Assembly: GCA_930367205.1 (NCBI GenBank)
Contig: OV884009.1
Location: 90,727,189-90,791,188 of the forward strand
Direction of reading: 5' to 3'
Origin: Acanthosoma haemorrhoidale
Taxonomy: Eukaryota > Arthropoda > Insecta > Hemiptera > Acanthosomatidae
DNA: 64,000 nt
Positions 11,936 through 23,129 of the stretch are shown here, one piece after another. Position 1 is the stretch's first letter, and each line of letters starts with the position of its first letter. The notes below the pieces were generated by a model. It had not been told where the DNA came from, did not search any database, and worked only from the letters and a program-made list of their open reading frames with translations. Both the position numbers and the translations under genes were made by a program.

Positions 11936-13166
11936 TCAATCTGCTTATCTGCTTCTATGACGATATTAGTCATAAAAATTATTCCACAATCTGAAATTTG
12001 AATAATATATCCCTTACGCCACAAAATGTACTTATGTGATTTTGTCTAACATATATTTACGAGAAGGATGAACAACGAATTAATTAAAGAACACTGTGAT
12101 CCGTTTCGCTAACGCTTTGGATTTCTCCAGTCCCTATCTCCATCCAGCTCAGTATCTATTTAGTATTTAAATTTTCCCCACGGTTAAAAATTTTATCGAT
12201 CTACTAAATTTTTAATTACAGTATCCTTTTTTGTTTGTGTATCTATCATTAATTTGTGATTCAAGTATATTTAATAAATATATTATTCCAAATTGACGGT
12301 AATAAATGGAACTTCAGATGAGTTTCGAATAAATAAATTCTCGCTTACGTTGACTATCATTAAAACCGCAAAATAGTTTAACCTTAATTGTGTGACGCAT
12401 CGCACTTGACTTGATTTTTTTTGTTTGATCTAAGCTAAATTTAATGAATACAACAGTTTAGCCAATGACACGAAGTATTTTCGCTCGAAAATAAAGAATC
12501 GTTTTTTCACGATTAATATTTCAGAAAATTAATCGGACGTCTGACCTGTTGCCGTCGTAAAATCATCACCCTAGACATTTTTTTAATTAAAATCACTTAA
12601 CTCCTTTAATTTTTTAGCATTTTTATTTCATAGGTTTGCAGAAAAAAAATATTGAGAGTAAACTGGTAAAATAATTGTTTAATTGAGTTTAAGGACAGTA
12701 ATCCTTGGATCTACTATTACCAAGTTTTTTGGAGTAGTTCCTTAAACTGTAACTTAAACTTTTTCAAAGTGCTTGATGGCACATTTATTTTATTTTAGAA
12801 AATTATGCGTAGCCCACTCTGTGTCACGCAATAATCCTAGTTCTCGGTATTATTTCTTCACTTTTTTGTCTTTAATTTGGTAAATAAATATTTTTTTAAA
12901 CATTTAATTTATAATTCATTCTTAATAATGATTTGAAAAATATCGTACATATTATTTCACTAATTCCTTCCCAATTATTCATACATTACCCGTGGAACTA
13001 ATAACCGAAATTTGAGAACAACATAGTAAATTAGAAAAATATACTTCGTTGCTTCACACTACTATTTTTGACTATTGTACCACTATTATTTTTTTGAATT
13101 TTCAGTTCTATTACTTGTAACATAGTTTGAATGTTTTAAGGAATAGATTTTTTTTTTTTGTAAATA
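11936..13166. other. Intergenic, no gene seen
   Basis: AT-rich, stop-dense DNA on both strands, with no recognised element end. Confidence 0.45.
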
Positions 13167-13288
13167 CGAGGTTGGTCTGAAAAGTTTCCGACCTAACAAA
13201 GCTTTTATTTTAGCTTTTATCTCACTAGCTTTTATTTATTTTATTATCATCTTCATGTTGAGGTCGGAAACTTTTCAGACCACCTGTG
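13167..13288. mobile_element. Palindromic mariner-type MITE, copy 2 (inverted relative to copy 1)
   Basis: A 122-bp element flanked by TA at 13165-13166 and 13289-13290. Its ends match copy 1 at 7346-7454, and the whole sequence matches the reverse complement of copy 1 apart from a short internal insertion (an extra tagctttta-type repeat) and a few substitutions. Both ends carry the TGGTCTGAAAAGTTTCC core. Confidence 0.85.
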
Positions 13289-15120
13289 TAAGTTTATAAA
13301 CATGATTATTTATTTTTTTTACTTTATTATCATTTTTTTTATTTTATCTTATAACGGAGTATGTTTTTGTTTATTTTTCCTGCAACTATGACAGAGCTAT
13401 ACATACTACGAAAAGGAATGCCTAAACATTTGTATATTTTTTTTATTCTCAAAGAATCTGTAAGAAAATGTAAATATTTCATTGTGTGTATTTATCTATC
13501 GATCTACTTGACTACTGACATATATTTGATTTTTGGTTTGGTATTTAATTTAAATTTGTAAATTGTGAATAGGCAGAAGATATTCAAACAATTCTAAATA
13601 TGAAAATTTGACTTCCACAGGAATTATATATAGAATAGAACAAGAAGAAGTGTACCCCGGAAAGAACCGTTTTTCCTCCAAAAAAATATAAAAATGTTGT
13701 ACTTTAAAGAGGAGACAAAACATATTTGATTTGTATATTACACTAACAAACAGGTGAATCCAACCAAGGTTGTTTGGTGGTTAAATTATTTTTTCTGGTA
13801 GTCAATTATTCCACGTTTAACTTGTTTTTTTTTGTTAATTGACAATTTACAAGTCAAAAATATGCTATCCATCATTTGTTTAGTTGATACTGCGAATAAA
13901 ATGCTAAAAATATAAATATTCCCACTGGCTCCGTCCTTTGAAATCATGTCTTTTTGCTTTGAAATGAAAACTTTCATCTGAAATATAAGTTTTAAATGGA
14001 TAGGTTTCTACGATTTGGACGTAAAAACATAAATCATTCTCCCTGTATATATTTTTTATTTAATATTTTTATTATTAAATTATTATTAAATTATAAATTG
14101 TCAATATGAAGGAATAGTCCTCTATAATGACCAATAAAAAGTATTTGAATTTTCTCCAGTCTGTAACACAGGAAGATACAGTTCTTTATTCTAGATACAA
14201 TTCTTCTTTATGGGGCATCTAAAATCTACACGACATAGGTACAATTAGAGGCTTTTATTGTCATGATAGTTTTTTGTAAAATGCAAGATATACATAGCAC
14301 CAATAAAAACACCTATAATTATAACTAGTTTATCCAAAGATAAGTGGTGTTTTGGTTGTATTTTTTTCATTTTATTAGAGATTAGTTTTATTAATTGAAG
14401 TGTTTGTTATTAAACTTTAATTACACAAAGTCATAAAAATCGTGGGTTAAAATTTTAACTTATCCCGTGTCTTAAAACGCAAAGGGATATTTTGCATATG
14501 AGTTTTAAATACAATATGAACGAATCCTTACATTCCGATTAATAATGCTGTACAAGAAAAATTGTAATTTTTCGAGAAAAAAAACTTAAAAAATAAAACC
14601 ATCCACATAGTAAATGTTTTAAATTAATCATTAACCTAATTTTGTATTATGGGATTTAAAATATATTTCTTGTCATCGGGTAATCGGATGAAATCTCAAT
14701 ATAAAATTTCATGCTTATAAGTCAATCGGAGGACTTTCTAACACTCGAGTGAAAACATCGAGTGAATATCTTCTGAGAAACAGAAGCCAGAGAAAAATGA
14801 TGTACGGTAGTGTCCAGAAAATAAATTGACAAGAAAAGAGAAGACATTCTCAATTTTTATATAATTTGTTTCCTAATTTTATTTATAGTTGAAGGAATTT
14901 TCAGATGAAATCACTGTGGTCTTTGAAAAAAGTGAATTTAAAAATAGACCATTTGGCGTATACCATACTATGAATGACAATGAATTTAAAAGAGTAAATT
15001 TCGCAACAGGCAAAAGGTATTTTTCGTTACGATTCACAAATTATTGTACTCAACTTAGGCTAAGAATTTAATAGCCACCTTAACAATTTGTTTCATACAT
15101 GGTTGAAAAATAGATCTCTT
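13289..15120. other. Intergenic, no gene seen
   Basis: Very AT-rich. Open frames of 60-66 codons at 13361, 13786 (minus) and 14889 look like chance. No RNA gene was recognised. Confidence 0.45.
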
Positions 15121-15124
15121 TTCC

Positions 15125-15480
15125 CACTCTTGTACAGCCAATCTTCTATCATTTGCTTGTAAATTATTGCTATACAAAGTTGCACTTCTTCATTTTCCGT
15201 TTCCTACAATTTTCTGGAATTATACCTGCCTTACAAACTATTCTAAACTTCAGACAGCTCAAAACATGGTCTTAAGATTGATAACTGATTCCCCTCCGTA
15301 CACCAAAATCAGTACATTACACGACGATGTTGACATGTGAGCACTTTTATGAGAGAAAAGAGTCAATGTTTTCTTCTGTTCTAGTCGAAGAAGTCAAATT
15401 ACTTCGGCAGTATTTCAGCTCAGGTTACATAGATTATTTAAATATAAATTGTCTCTTTTAGTTTAGTTATACTAGATTTT
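15125..15480 (+). mobile_element. Jockey-like LINE RT fragment (decayed)
   Basis: One + frame reads ANLLSFACKLLLYKVALLHF, then NYSKLQTAQNMVLRLITDSP, then PYTKISTLHDDVDM. This corresponds to KLLLYKxxLRPILTYG, then LQxxQNKxLRxITxAPxYTRxSTLHxDLxIP of Jockey-type pol. It is a third independent fragment of this general type and differs in detail from the 10980 copy, so it may be another family. Confidence 0.65.
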
Positions 15481-15890
15481 AAGTTTAAGTATAAATTAGT
15501 TGGAAATAGTATGAGTTAATATAGGTTTTATTGGGATCAGGCAGGTCTGGGATTTTACCTGATTATATATAACATTTTATTAGGCTTATTACAAACGAAA
15601 TTATGTTCCAAAGGATAAATTTTATTAGCACTGTTACTGCCGTTATATAAAATTTCAAATAAAATTCTTTTCTGTCTATCTAAAAAAAAAAACAAATTTA
15701 ATGCTTAACTCGACAATTTCTAAGACTCTTTGTCCTGAATTGCCAAAAATCATTTTTACCTAGTATTTGCTATAAAAACAGATATGAATACTTCAAAAAA
15801 CTAAGCCTTAACAATGACAAACTAGTAATACATTTCAGATATATTTCTATGTATGATGTTTACCAATGTACTACGTAGATTGGCGAAGTG

Positions 15891-15952
15891 CGGATACTTT
15901 TTCAAATTGAAAAATATCCGACTGTGGATACGGCGGTAAGTAGGTCACCGCC
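15891..15952. promoter_or_regulatory. Two adjacent inverted repeats upstream of LARP6
   Basis: CGGATAcTTTTTCAA at 15891-15905 pairs with TTGAAAAATATCCG at 15907-15920, a near-perfect palindrome about 30 bp long. Eleven bases later GGCGGT at 15932-15937 pairs with ACCGCC at 15947-15952. They lie about 90-150 bp before the LARP6 TATA box, a position suited to transcription-factor binding sites. The regulatory role is inferred from position and symmetry only. Confidence 0.4.
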
Positions 15953-16038
15953 AAAACTGCTCCTACTTGAAGGGATTCAAGGTGGATAAAGGCAGACTAG
16001 AGGGAAGTAAGGCAAGGTTGGTGACATTGGAGCGCCTG

Positions 16039-16073
16039 TATATAAGGCAGGAGTGGGGAGGGCGCCGGCAGTT
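16039..16073 (+). promoter_or_regulatory. LARP6 core promoter: TATA box and initiator
   Basis: TATATAAG at 16039-16046 is followed by GCAGTT at 16068-16073. Taking the A at 16070 as +1 puts it 31 bases after the first T of the TATA box, the canonical spacing for animal RNA polymerase II promoters. The implied 5' UTR is about 49 bases, to the ATG at 16119. No DPE is evident at +28. Confidence 0.6.
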
Positions 16074-16118
16074 GGTGAAGTGATAGTGCGCGAGTGGCCA
16101 GTGCAGATAGCGACAGAG

Positions 16119-17597
16119 ATGCCACCAGGAGAGGACGACTCCACGCTCCCCCAGCTCTCCCACAGCCAAGTCCAACACTCGGACAGCTTCTCGTCAGTCG
16201 AGAGCATCCCACAACAGCAACTCGACAAAGGAGTGCAAGGCGATCTGTCCGAAGATGGCACCGCCGAGGAGACGAAGAAATCCAAACAGCCCGCCAATTC
16301 AGAGAACTCCGAAGAGGAAGAATTCGTCCCTCCCGATGACGAGCTGGCACAGAAAATTATAGACCAGGTAGAATTTTATTTTTCTGACGTTAACATTACA
16401 AAAGATGCGTTTTTGCTTAAGCATGTAAAGAGGAACAAGGAAGGTTACGTCTCTTTGAAGCTGATCTCGAGTTTCAAAAGGGTCAAACATCTCGCCAAGG
16501 ACTGGAGAGTAGTTGCCTACGCACTGGCAAAATCTACGAAATTAGAAATAAACGAGGCGGGTACTAAACTCAGAAGAGTAGAACCCTTGCCACCGTATGA
16601 CCAAACTACACCGTCCAGAACGATAGTCGCGATTGACTTGCCCCTTGAGAAACCTACCATTGAAAATGTGGCAGAAATGTTTAAAACCTGCGGTGAAATT
16701 GCACTTATCCGTATCTTACGGCCCGGTAACCCGATACCGGCTGATGTCCGTAATTTTGTAAATAAACATCCAGAGATGAATGGTAAAATTTCCGCTCTTG
16801 TTGAGTTCGAAAGAACAGAATCTGCACACAATGCACTCCAAAAGGACTTGAATTGGAGAAACACTGAAAATATGAAAGTTTTGGAACTAAACGCGCCACC
16901 GTCTATAGATAAAAAGAAGAAACTGAAGAAAATAGCAAGGGCTTTTGATATTGACTATTCATCATCATGTGCAAGTGGCTCCGAAGCAGAGGATAGAAGA
17001 TTCCGCTTACAAAGACGTTGTTCTTCTCCGCACATAACAAGCGTCGAGAGTCCATGGATGCAAAGAAGGTGGTCAAGAGATTCTGGCACAGACAGCTCAA
17101 GTTCATACTCACGCTCCAGATCAAATAGTGGAATGTTTTTCATACCCGACTATGTTAGGCGTATGTCATCAGATTCTTGTTCAGATAGCTACGGCTCGAG
17201 GTCTAGATCTAACAGCCGAGTGTCTCTATCTGATATCCGCCGCTTATCAATCTCCAGCAAAGATTCCGATTGCTACTGTTGCCACGGCGACTGCGGAAGA
17301 AGAGGTTCTTTAGGTAAAGACTCGGGATCTGAAGGGTATGGCTCATCTCGATCAAGAGCTAACAGCGGAGCGTCTGATATACGAAGAAGCTCAGTTGAAT
17401 TTTATTGTTTACCTAAAAGTAAAGATAATAGAATGGCACAGGATGGATACTGGGACCAAGGAAGACGTTTTGGGTGTAGAGAGCAAGAGGGAGAAAGGAT
17501 AAAAACTCGAGAAAACGTTATCAGAATGCCTCGAGGCCCTGATGGTGGTCGAGGTTTCATACCCTCTAAGCCTTCTTGTCATACTCTTATTGAGTAA
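16119..17597 (+). CDS. Larp6: La-related protein 6 (LARP6), intronless, 492 aa
   Basis: RNA-binding protein of the La-related family 6. In other animals LARP6 binds stem-loops in mRNA and affects their localisation and translation. An acidic N-terminus (EEEEFVPPDDEL) leads into a La motif at about residues 72-155, with IIDQVEFYFSD and DAFLLKHVKRNKEGYVSLKL. An RRM-like domain follows at about 166-262 (RNP2 RTIVAIDL, RNP1 KISALVEF). A Ser/Arg-rich tail repeats SRSRSNS/SRSRANS about three times (near 330-425). A SUZ-C-like end, MPRGPDGGRGF, is typical of LARP6. The start is ATG 16119; the frame runs back to a GTG at 16053, but that lies upstream of the inferred transcription start. No intron interrupts the gene, which fits either an ancestral single-exon gene or an old retrocopy that gained a promoter. 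Antisense frames over it are shadows. Confidence 0.92.
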   Translation: MPPGEDDSTLPQLSHSQVQHSDSFSSVESIPQQQLDKGVQGDLSEDGTAEETKKSKQPANSENSEEEEFVPPDDELAQKIIDQVEFYFSDVNITKDAFLLKHVKRNKEGYVSLKLISSFKRVKHLAKDWRVVAYALAKSTKLEINEAGTKLRRVEPLPPYDQTTPSRTIVAIDLPLEKPTIENVAEMFKTCGEIALIRILRPGNPIPADVRNFVNKHPEMNGKISALVEFERTESAHNALQKDLNWRNTENMKVLELNAPPSIDKKKKLKKIARAFDIDYSSSCASGSEAEDRRFRLQRRCSSPHITSVESPWMQRRWSRDSGTDSSSSYSRSRSNSGMFFIPDYVRRMSSDSCSDSYGSRSRSNSRVSLSDIRRLSISSKDSDCYCCHGDCGRRGSLGKDSGSEGYGSSRSRANSGASDIRRSSVEFYCLPKSKDNRMAQDGYWDQGRRFGCREQEGERIKTRENVIRMPRGPDGGRGFIPSKPSCHTLIE

Positions 17598-18010
17598 CGC
17601 GAATCCACTGTCATTACGATAATTTCAACTGTTGCTCTCAATGAAATAACTTAAATGATATGCTTTTTGTCGTAAAGTAAAAAAATACAAAAATTTTAAT
17701 TATTTTTTATTATAATTTTTAGAAGTATATATTTATTAAAGTGACAACCAGTTCATAAACTTTAATAATAGCTGGAATTTTGTATATATCTATTTGTTAT
17801 TTAAAATTTATTTATTATTTAGATTGTAAATTTTGTTTATTGTTGGTTAATTAAATTTTATTATAAAATAAGTATTGTTTCTTTATTCTACTATGGATTT
17901 CCTCTGAAACTAACGATCAATTGATAATGGTAGAATTTATTGCGGACGTAAAATGAAATTTAGTATAACTGAAATTAAAATATTGAATTTATTGTAGATA
18001 ACAATAAAGT
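17598..18010 (+). promoter_or_regulatory. LARP6 3' UTR and poly(A) signal
   Basis: AT-rich sequence after the stop. A canonical AATAAA is at 18003-18008, with weaker variants nearer the stop. The actual cleavage site cannot be told from sequence alone. Confidence 0.4.
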
Positions 18011-20268
18011 ATTTAGGGTTAATTTATTAATTTGTTTCATTTTAAATAATTCACTGAAAAACTTCAATGAAATTCAAAATATAAAAAGTCGTAGCTGATA
18101 CCAAAATATAGCCAGCTATAATAGAAGACTGAAATTTGTATTCTCTATTCCAAGTTATAATTGTACAAATTTCTTTGTTCCGACAGGAGATAAATTTTAA
18201 TTTTGATACATAATGTAAGTAACATTAAAAAATATTAAGATTAGGGTACCATACCAGTGCAACTTGATGATATAGATGTAATAGCTCTTAATGTCTAATA
18301 ACAATTAACATAAAAAAAACAATTAATAAATGAACGAATGAATAATTGTTTATTGTCATGTTATCTAATATATTATGTTCGTATAAAAATATTTAAATAT
18401 TTCTGCCACTGTTAATAGCTCAATCCATTTATATATAAATTGTGTTGGTTTTCCAATAAAACTTTAGTTTCAGTCAAAATGAACAGATTAACGTGTAACA
18501 GATAATCATGTTCTGAGTGGCCCATTATGTGACGGCTATAAGACTCCATATCATTACCACCACCCCTTGGGTATCTTCATTCAGCTATTTGGAGGGAAAT
18601 TATCGAATTTCCTGTCCGAAAAAAATAAGCTTCAATCTCAAAAAACTGGTGGATTTGGATGAGAATTTCATTAGAGGTAAAGTATTGATTCATCATCATA
18701 TTTTAGTATCAATAAACAGAGCCAAATTATCACTAAACATCAATTTACCTACCTCAATCTAAATTACCACTAAGATTCAATGACCACTAAGGAAGTTAAT
18801 ATCAATATTTTGACACCGGTAATAATAGTGAATGACTAAAAGCAAATACGTAAATAGTATTGTTACCCACCCAACTAAGAAAAAAAAAAAAAAATTTTAC
18901 GATCGTCACTTTACTTGTTGTTTTAAATAACCAGGAACCTTTACGTTTTCATTCCTGATTCAAATCAAAATAAATTTCATAAAAAATACTGAAGTGTCAT
19001 TACTTAATTAGTTATTTAGTAATTCAAAAATAAATGTATTCCATTTTTTGTTACGATATGAAATATACAGTGAAATCAATACGTTTTGTTAATCAGTAAA
19101 TTAGTAATTGCAATATAAATATTTACATGTTATATAGAGTAAGGTATCGAATTACAGTTCTAATATGTGTTGGCACTATAGTGGAGTATAACTACAAAAC
19201 GTTTTTAAAATCCTGTTTGCTACTTTTAGCATCCCCTGTTCGGCTTAGTCCAAGATTTTTGGTAGTGTCGACCAAAGGAAGTTATTGTAGGAAGTTTAAG
19301 AACATCTTTAATTACTAATACGATTTATCACACTTTATATTTAGACATTTTTATATATTAGTTGTACAGGGAAACAAATTTCATCCTATATTATATCATA
19401 CAATATTTTTGGCAATATTTATAGCCTATCCTGATTTACTTAATAACTACATGAGGACCTGCAAGCAGAGGCAATAGATGGATTCATCAAGAAGAAACTA
19501 CCACAGTTTTCAATACGTAGAATGTTGAGCAGGGACATGCATGACATCCTGTTATTAACACCACAACATTATTGGACTATAAGTACCATTCTTATTTAAC
19601 TAGATTAGCACAATTTCTATCATAATCATCGTTATTATTTATTTATGTGTATTCCATGATGTTTTTTTTATTTATTGGTATCATAACATGCATACTTCAT
19701 TTCAATAATTTTCGTTTATTACAAACAGTAGTATTGTCAGTATAAAACATGAGCACTAATTAATTACTTGGTGTTAAAAAATATATTTGTCTACAATTTT
19801 GAGTAGAGTATCAAATTAAATATGTTTACATTCTTAATAAAGGTATGTTATTTGTTTCTTCAAACTATAATTTAAAAAAATCATTAAAGCTTTTATTAAT
19901 ATTGTACTCCCAAGTTTAACTTAACCAATGTTGTTGTTTTTTTAGAAGCATGATATTTTTAATGTTAGGCCTTTTTGATGGGTAACTAGGAAGCTCTTTG
20001 AAAAATAATGAGAAGTTATCAACTATGTAAATGTCAAAAAATAAATAAATGTTTTTCTGTCATACTGGCCAGGGTATAAAATAAAAGATCTGAGTAGCCC
20101 GATCAACAATGTGTAATACGTGTGGGGGGTTAAATGGATTATAATTACGCCGTCATTAAAATCGCCATCAAAGGTGTTTTCGCAATTTTACAGCGAATTC
20201 CCGATTTTGTATATGGAGATGATATTTTGCATAGAAGTTTCACTTGAAGGCACAGAGATACTAAACCT

Positions 20269-20270
<2 letters not shown>
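18011..20270. other. Intergenic, no gene seen
   Basis: AT-rich DNA with a poly(A) run near 18882-18895 and scattered short open frames (18517 and 19127) without recognisable content. No element ends were identified. Confidence 0.4.

Positions 20271-20360
<90 letters not shown>
20271..20360 (+). repeat. (AG)45 microsatellite
   Basis: An uninterrupted run of AG dinucleotides 90 bases long. The open frame across it is an Arg-Glu repeat artefact. Confidence 0.98.
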
Positions 20361-20364
<4 letters not shown>

Positions 20365-20642
20365 TATTCACAATTTAATTTACTATTCAACTTGTTACTA
20401 AATGTTTGCATGTTCCCGGTTCCTTCCCATGTTATTATTGGCTATGACATAATGATATATATACAAGAAATTTTAAATAGTGTGAAAAATAAAATAAAAA
20501 CCTTCTCAAGGAAAACAAAAATCGTATTTACTTATTAAATAAAATATATTTATCTATTTGACAAAAATGTTTACTAGTTAATTAAGACTATTTACAATAC
20601 AATAAAAATATTTACAGATTCAATTAATTTAATCTTTAAGGT

Positions 20643-21260
20643 TTACTACATACTATGCTATGCCTATACACACTACATATTATTCTATGTTCACATATAC
20701 TACATGCTATGATATGTTTATATATACTACATAATATACTATGCCTACACACACTACATATTATTCTATGTTCACATATACTACATACTATGATATGTAC
20801 TACATATAGTAGTTCACATATACTACATACTACACTATGCCTATACATGCTATGACATGCATACATATAATGCATACTATGCTATCTCTACAGACTACTG
20901 CGTACTATGTACCGTATGTTATGTCGATACATACTACATACTGTGCTATGTCTACTTATACTACATACTATGCTATATCTACAAATACTACATGCTATGT
21001 CGATACATACTGTATACTAGGCTTTGTAAAGATACTATATACTATGATATGTCTATAGATACTACATAATGTGCTGTGTATACAGATACTACATACTATG
21101 ATGTGTCTATAGATACTACATAATATGACATATCTATACATACTACATACTATGATGTGTATATAGATACTACATAATATGATATATCTGTGCATAATAC
21201 ATACTATGATATGGCTATACATACTACATACTATACTATCTACTGATACTATTTACTATG
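20643..21260. repeat. Degenerate minisatellite, unit about 28 bp
   Basis: About 20 or more diverged copies of a unit like ACTACATACTATGATATGTC followed by TATACAT. The anchor ACTACATA recurs roughly every 27-30 bases. Units vary by substitution and short insertion. Because the unit length is often a multiple of three plus one, open frames of 66-93 codons arise on both strands; these encode Tyr/Ile/Cys/Met-rich repeats and are not genes. Recognisable units fade toward 21345. Confidence 0.9.
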
Positions 21261-21345
21261 TTATGTCTATACATGTACATTATACTATATTAGATGTTAC
21301 GTACTAGCATGGTATGTATAATGTAGTAGCCAGTCTACGTTAAAT

Positions 21346-22414
21346 ATCTCGCATAGTGTGATATGGTAGGGGATGAATGCCATATTTGGTATACAACGAC
21401 CCTGTCCAATGTTATTAAACCAGTATAGATTGATTTGGTTTCTTTACTAAAACTATAATCATATCTTTGAGAAACCAACGTTAGTTAACAGTTTAAAATT
21501 AGTTGTGATGGATTTCGAAATATACATCATTAAAAACGAAATCAACCATATATTATTTAATAACAATAGACCATTTTAAATTTGAATAAATGTAAGTAAC
21601 GTTTTAAAAACTTTCATAAATTTACAATATAAATTGAAAGCATTTGTAATTGTTCGATAGAAGTACAAAAGGTATTTCATGACATGATTCCATAGTGAAA
21701 ATTCTCATTATAATCTTCCATCTATTTCATTAACCATATGCAAAGCTTAGAATATAATTTTGTATCTACATTTTATAGGTGAGTAAAAAAAATTAAAAAT
21801 CATCTAAACCGTGTATTTTTTAATGATGTCTACTAATATAAGACATATTTGTGAAATATTGGTTAAATTTAATCAAGTTCGTGTGACACTCATGTTTAAA
21901 TAAATAGATATATACGTACTGATTAAAAAAACATTATGATTACATTTTTTTGTAGTTTAAAAACATAAGCGTCTTTAAATGTACTAGCGCATCTCAGTTA
22001 CCTTGGTGAGCTTCATGGCATCGGTAATTTGGATGGGTAGTGAAAGTTTAAATAAAACTAGTAGATCTAAGGAACCGAAACCTAGCCATTGAGTTTTTCT
22101 TCATTAAAAACATTTTAAAATATATATATATATATATATATATATAAACGAAATAAAAGGCGCAGAAAGTGAAGGAACATTGTTGACAAATGCATGGCTG
22201 GCCCAACAGAACATACATTTTGCAAAAAATTGCCAATATGTAATGAACAAAATATGTAAATGATATTGACTTGAAAAAACGATGAAATTTAGAAAATCAA
22301 CATTACATTCGAGGGCGTATCCAACAGAAACCAAACAATTTTTGTACGAGGTGATTTATTTAATTAGTTTACCATTTTTATACCATATAATTAGTGTTTA
22401 TACCATTTTTGGTC
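21346..22414. repeat. Intergenic, with (TA)13 at 22121-22146
   Basis: AT-rich with a pure (TA)13 run. Minus-strand frames near 22104-22334 may include eroded downstream sequence of the mariner remnant that follows. No host gene is seen. Confidence 0.45.
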
Positions 22415-23124
22415 AAAACTTGGTGCATAGAGCAGAAGCGTTGTCGGGGTGGAAAACCAAGTCCTCCGACTGCCACAAATCAGGCCTTTTGCCTCCGTAA
22501 ATTGTTGCGAAATCTTTTCAAGACTTCCAGTTAAAAATCCTGGTTAACTGTCTGACTCGGGGGAACGAACTGAATTGACGACTCCTCTCACATTGAAAAA
22601 CAATACAAGAAACATTGAAAATATGAGCATCTTCTCAATTCTTGATCTCACCTGAAGAGCTTTTTTGAGGCTACGCGAATCAGGAAATGACCTTGGAAAA
22701 AAGGTTTATGTCATTTTGGAACTCTCCCTTCTAAGCAGAGAAAGCTTCTAAGTGATGATGTTTTTCTGTGCAGTCAACAGTCGAGGAACAAATTTTGCAG
22801 CCACCCTTCTCGTCCCCAAATTTCCACTTAAAATTCACCATACTTAACTCAAAGTCACTCCAGATTTCTCCAATTATTCGATTCTCCGTCGTTGATCTTC
22901 CTGGATGATTTCGCGAATTTTTCGACATTCTCGTTGGTTCGGACCGTCGAAGGACGTCCAGAGTGAGGTTGATCATTAATTGCCATTTTCCCACTTTTAA
23001 AACGGAAAAATCACTCAAAGACTTGAGTTTCCCCCATAGTATCATACTTGTATGCCACTTATAACTTTTCAAGAGTTTCTATGCCAGTTTTTCCGAGCAG
23101 GAAGCAAAACTTCACATCAGCCAT
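22415..23124 (-). pseudogene. Mariner transposase pseudogene
   Basis: Minus strand, start ATG at 23124. The first frame reads MADVKFCFLLGKTGIETLEK, then a TAA. It continues YDTMGETQVFE, a TGA where mariners have Trp, then FFRFKSGKMAINDQPHSGRP and STVRTNENVEK. This is the N-terminal helix-turn-helix region of mariner transposases. After frameshifts, RRVAAKFVPRLLT and later LVFHPDNASAL (family form LxHHDNAPAH, the second catalytic Asp block) are recognisable. The TGDESW block holding the first Asp was not found and seems deleted. Multiple stops and frameshifts show it is long dead. Confidence 0.85.
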
Positions 23125-23129
23125 CACAA

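Noticed and set aside
16053..16118. GTG extension of the LARP6 frame
   Set aside because: Animal genes rarely start at GTG, and the inferred transcription start at about 16070 lies inside it.
15963..17143. Antisense and alternative frames over LARP6
   Set aside because: Shadows of a well supported coding frame with no conserved domain of their own.
20120..20401. 93-codon open frame across the (AG)n run
   Set aside because: Most of it is an Arg-Glu dipeptide repeat created by the microsatellite.
20636..21222. Several open frames of 66-79 codons on both strands
   Set aside because: They follow the minisatellite units and encode only repeat peptides.
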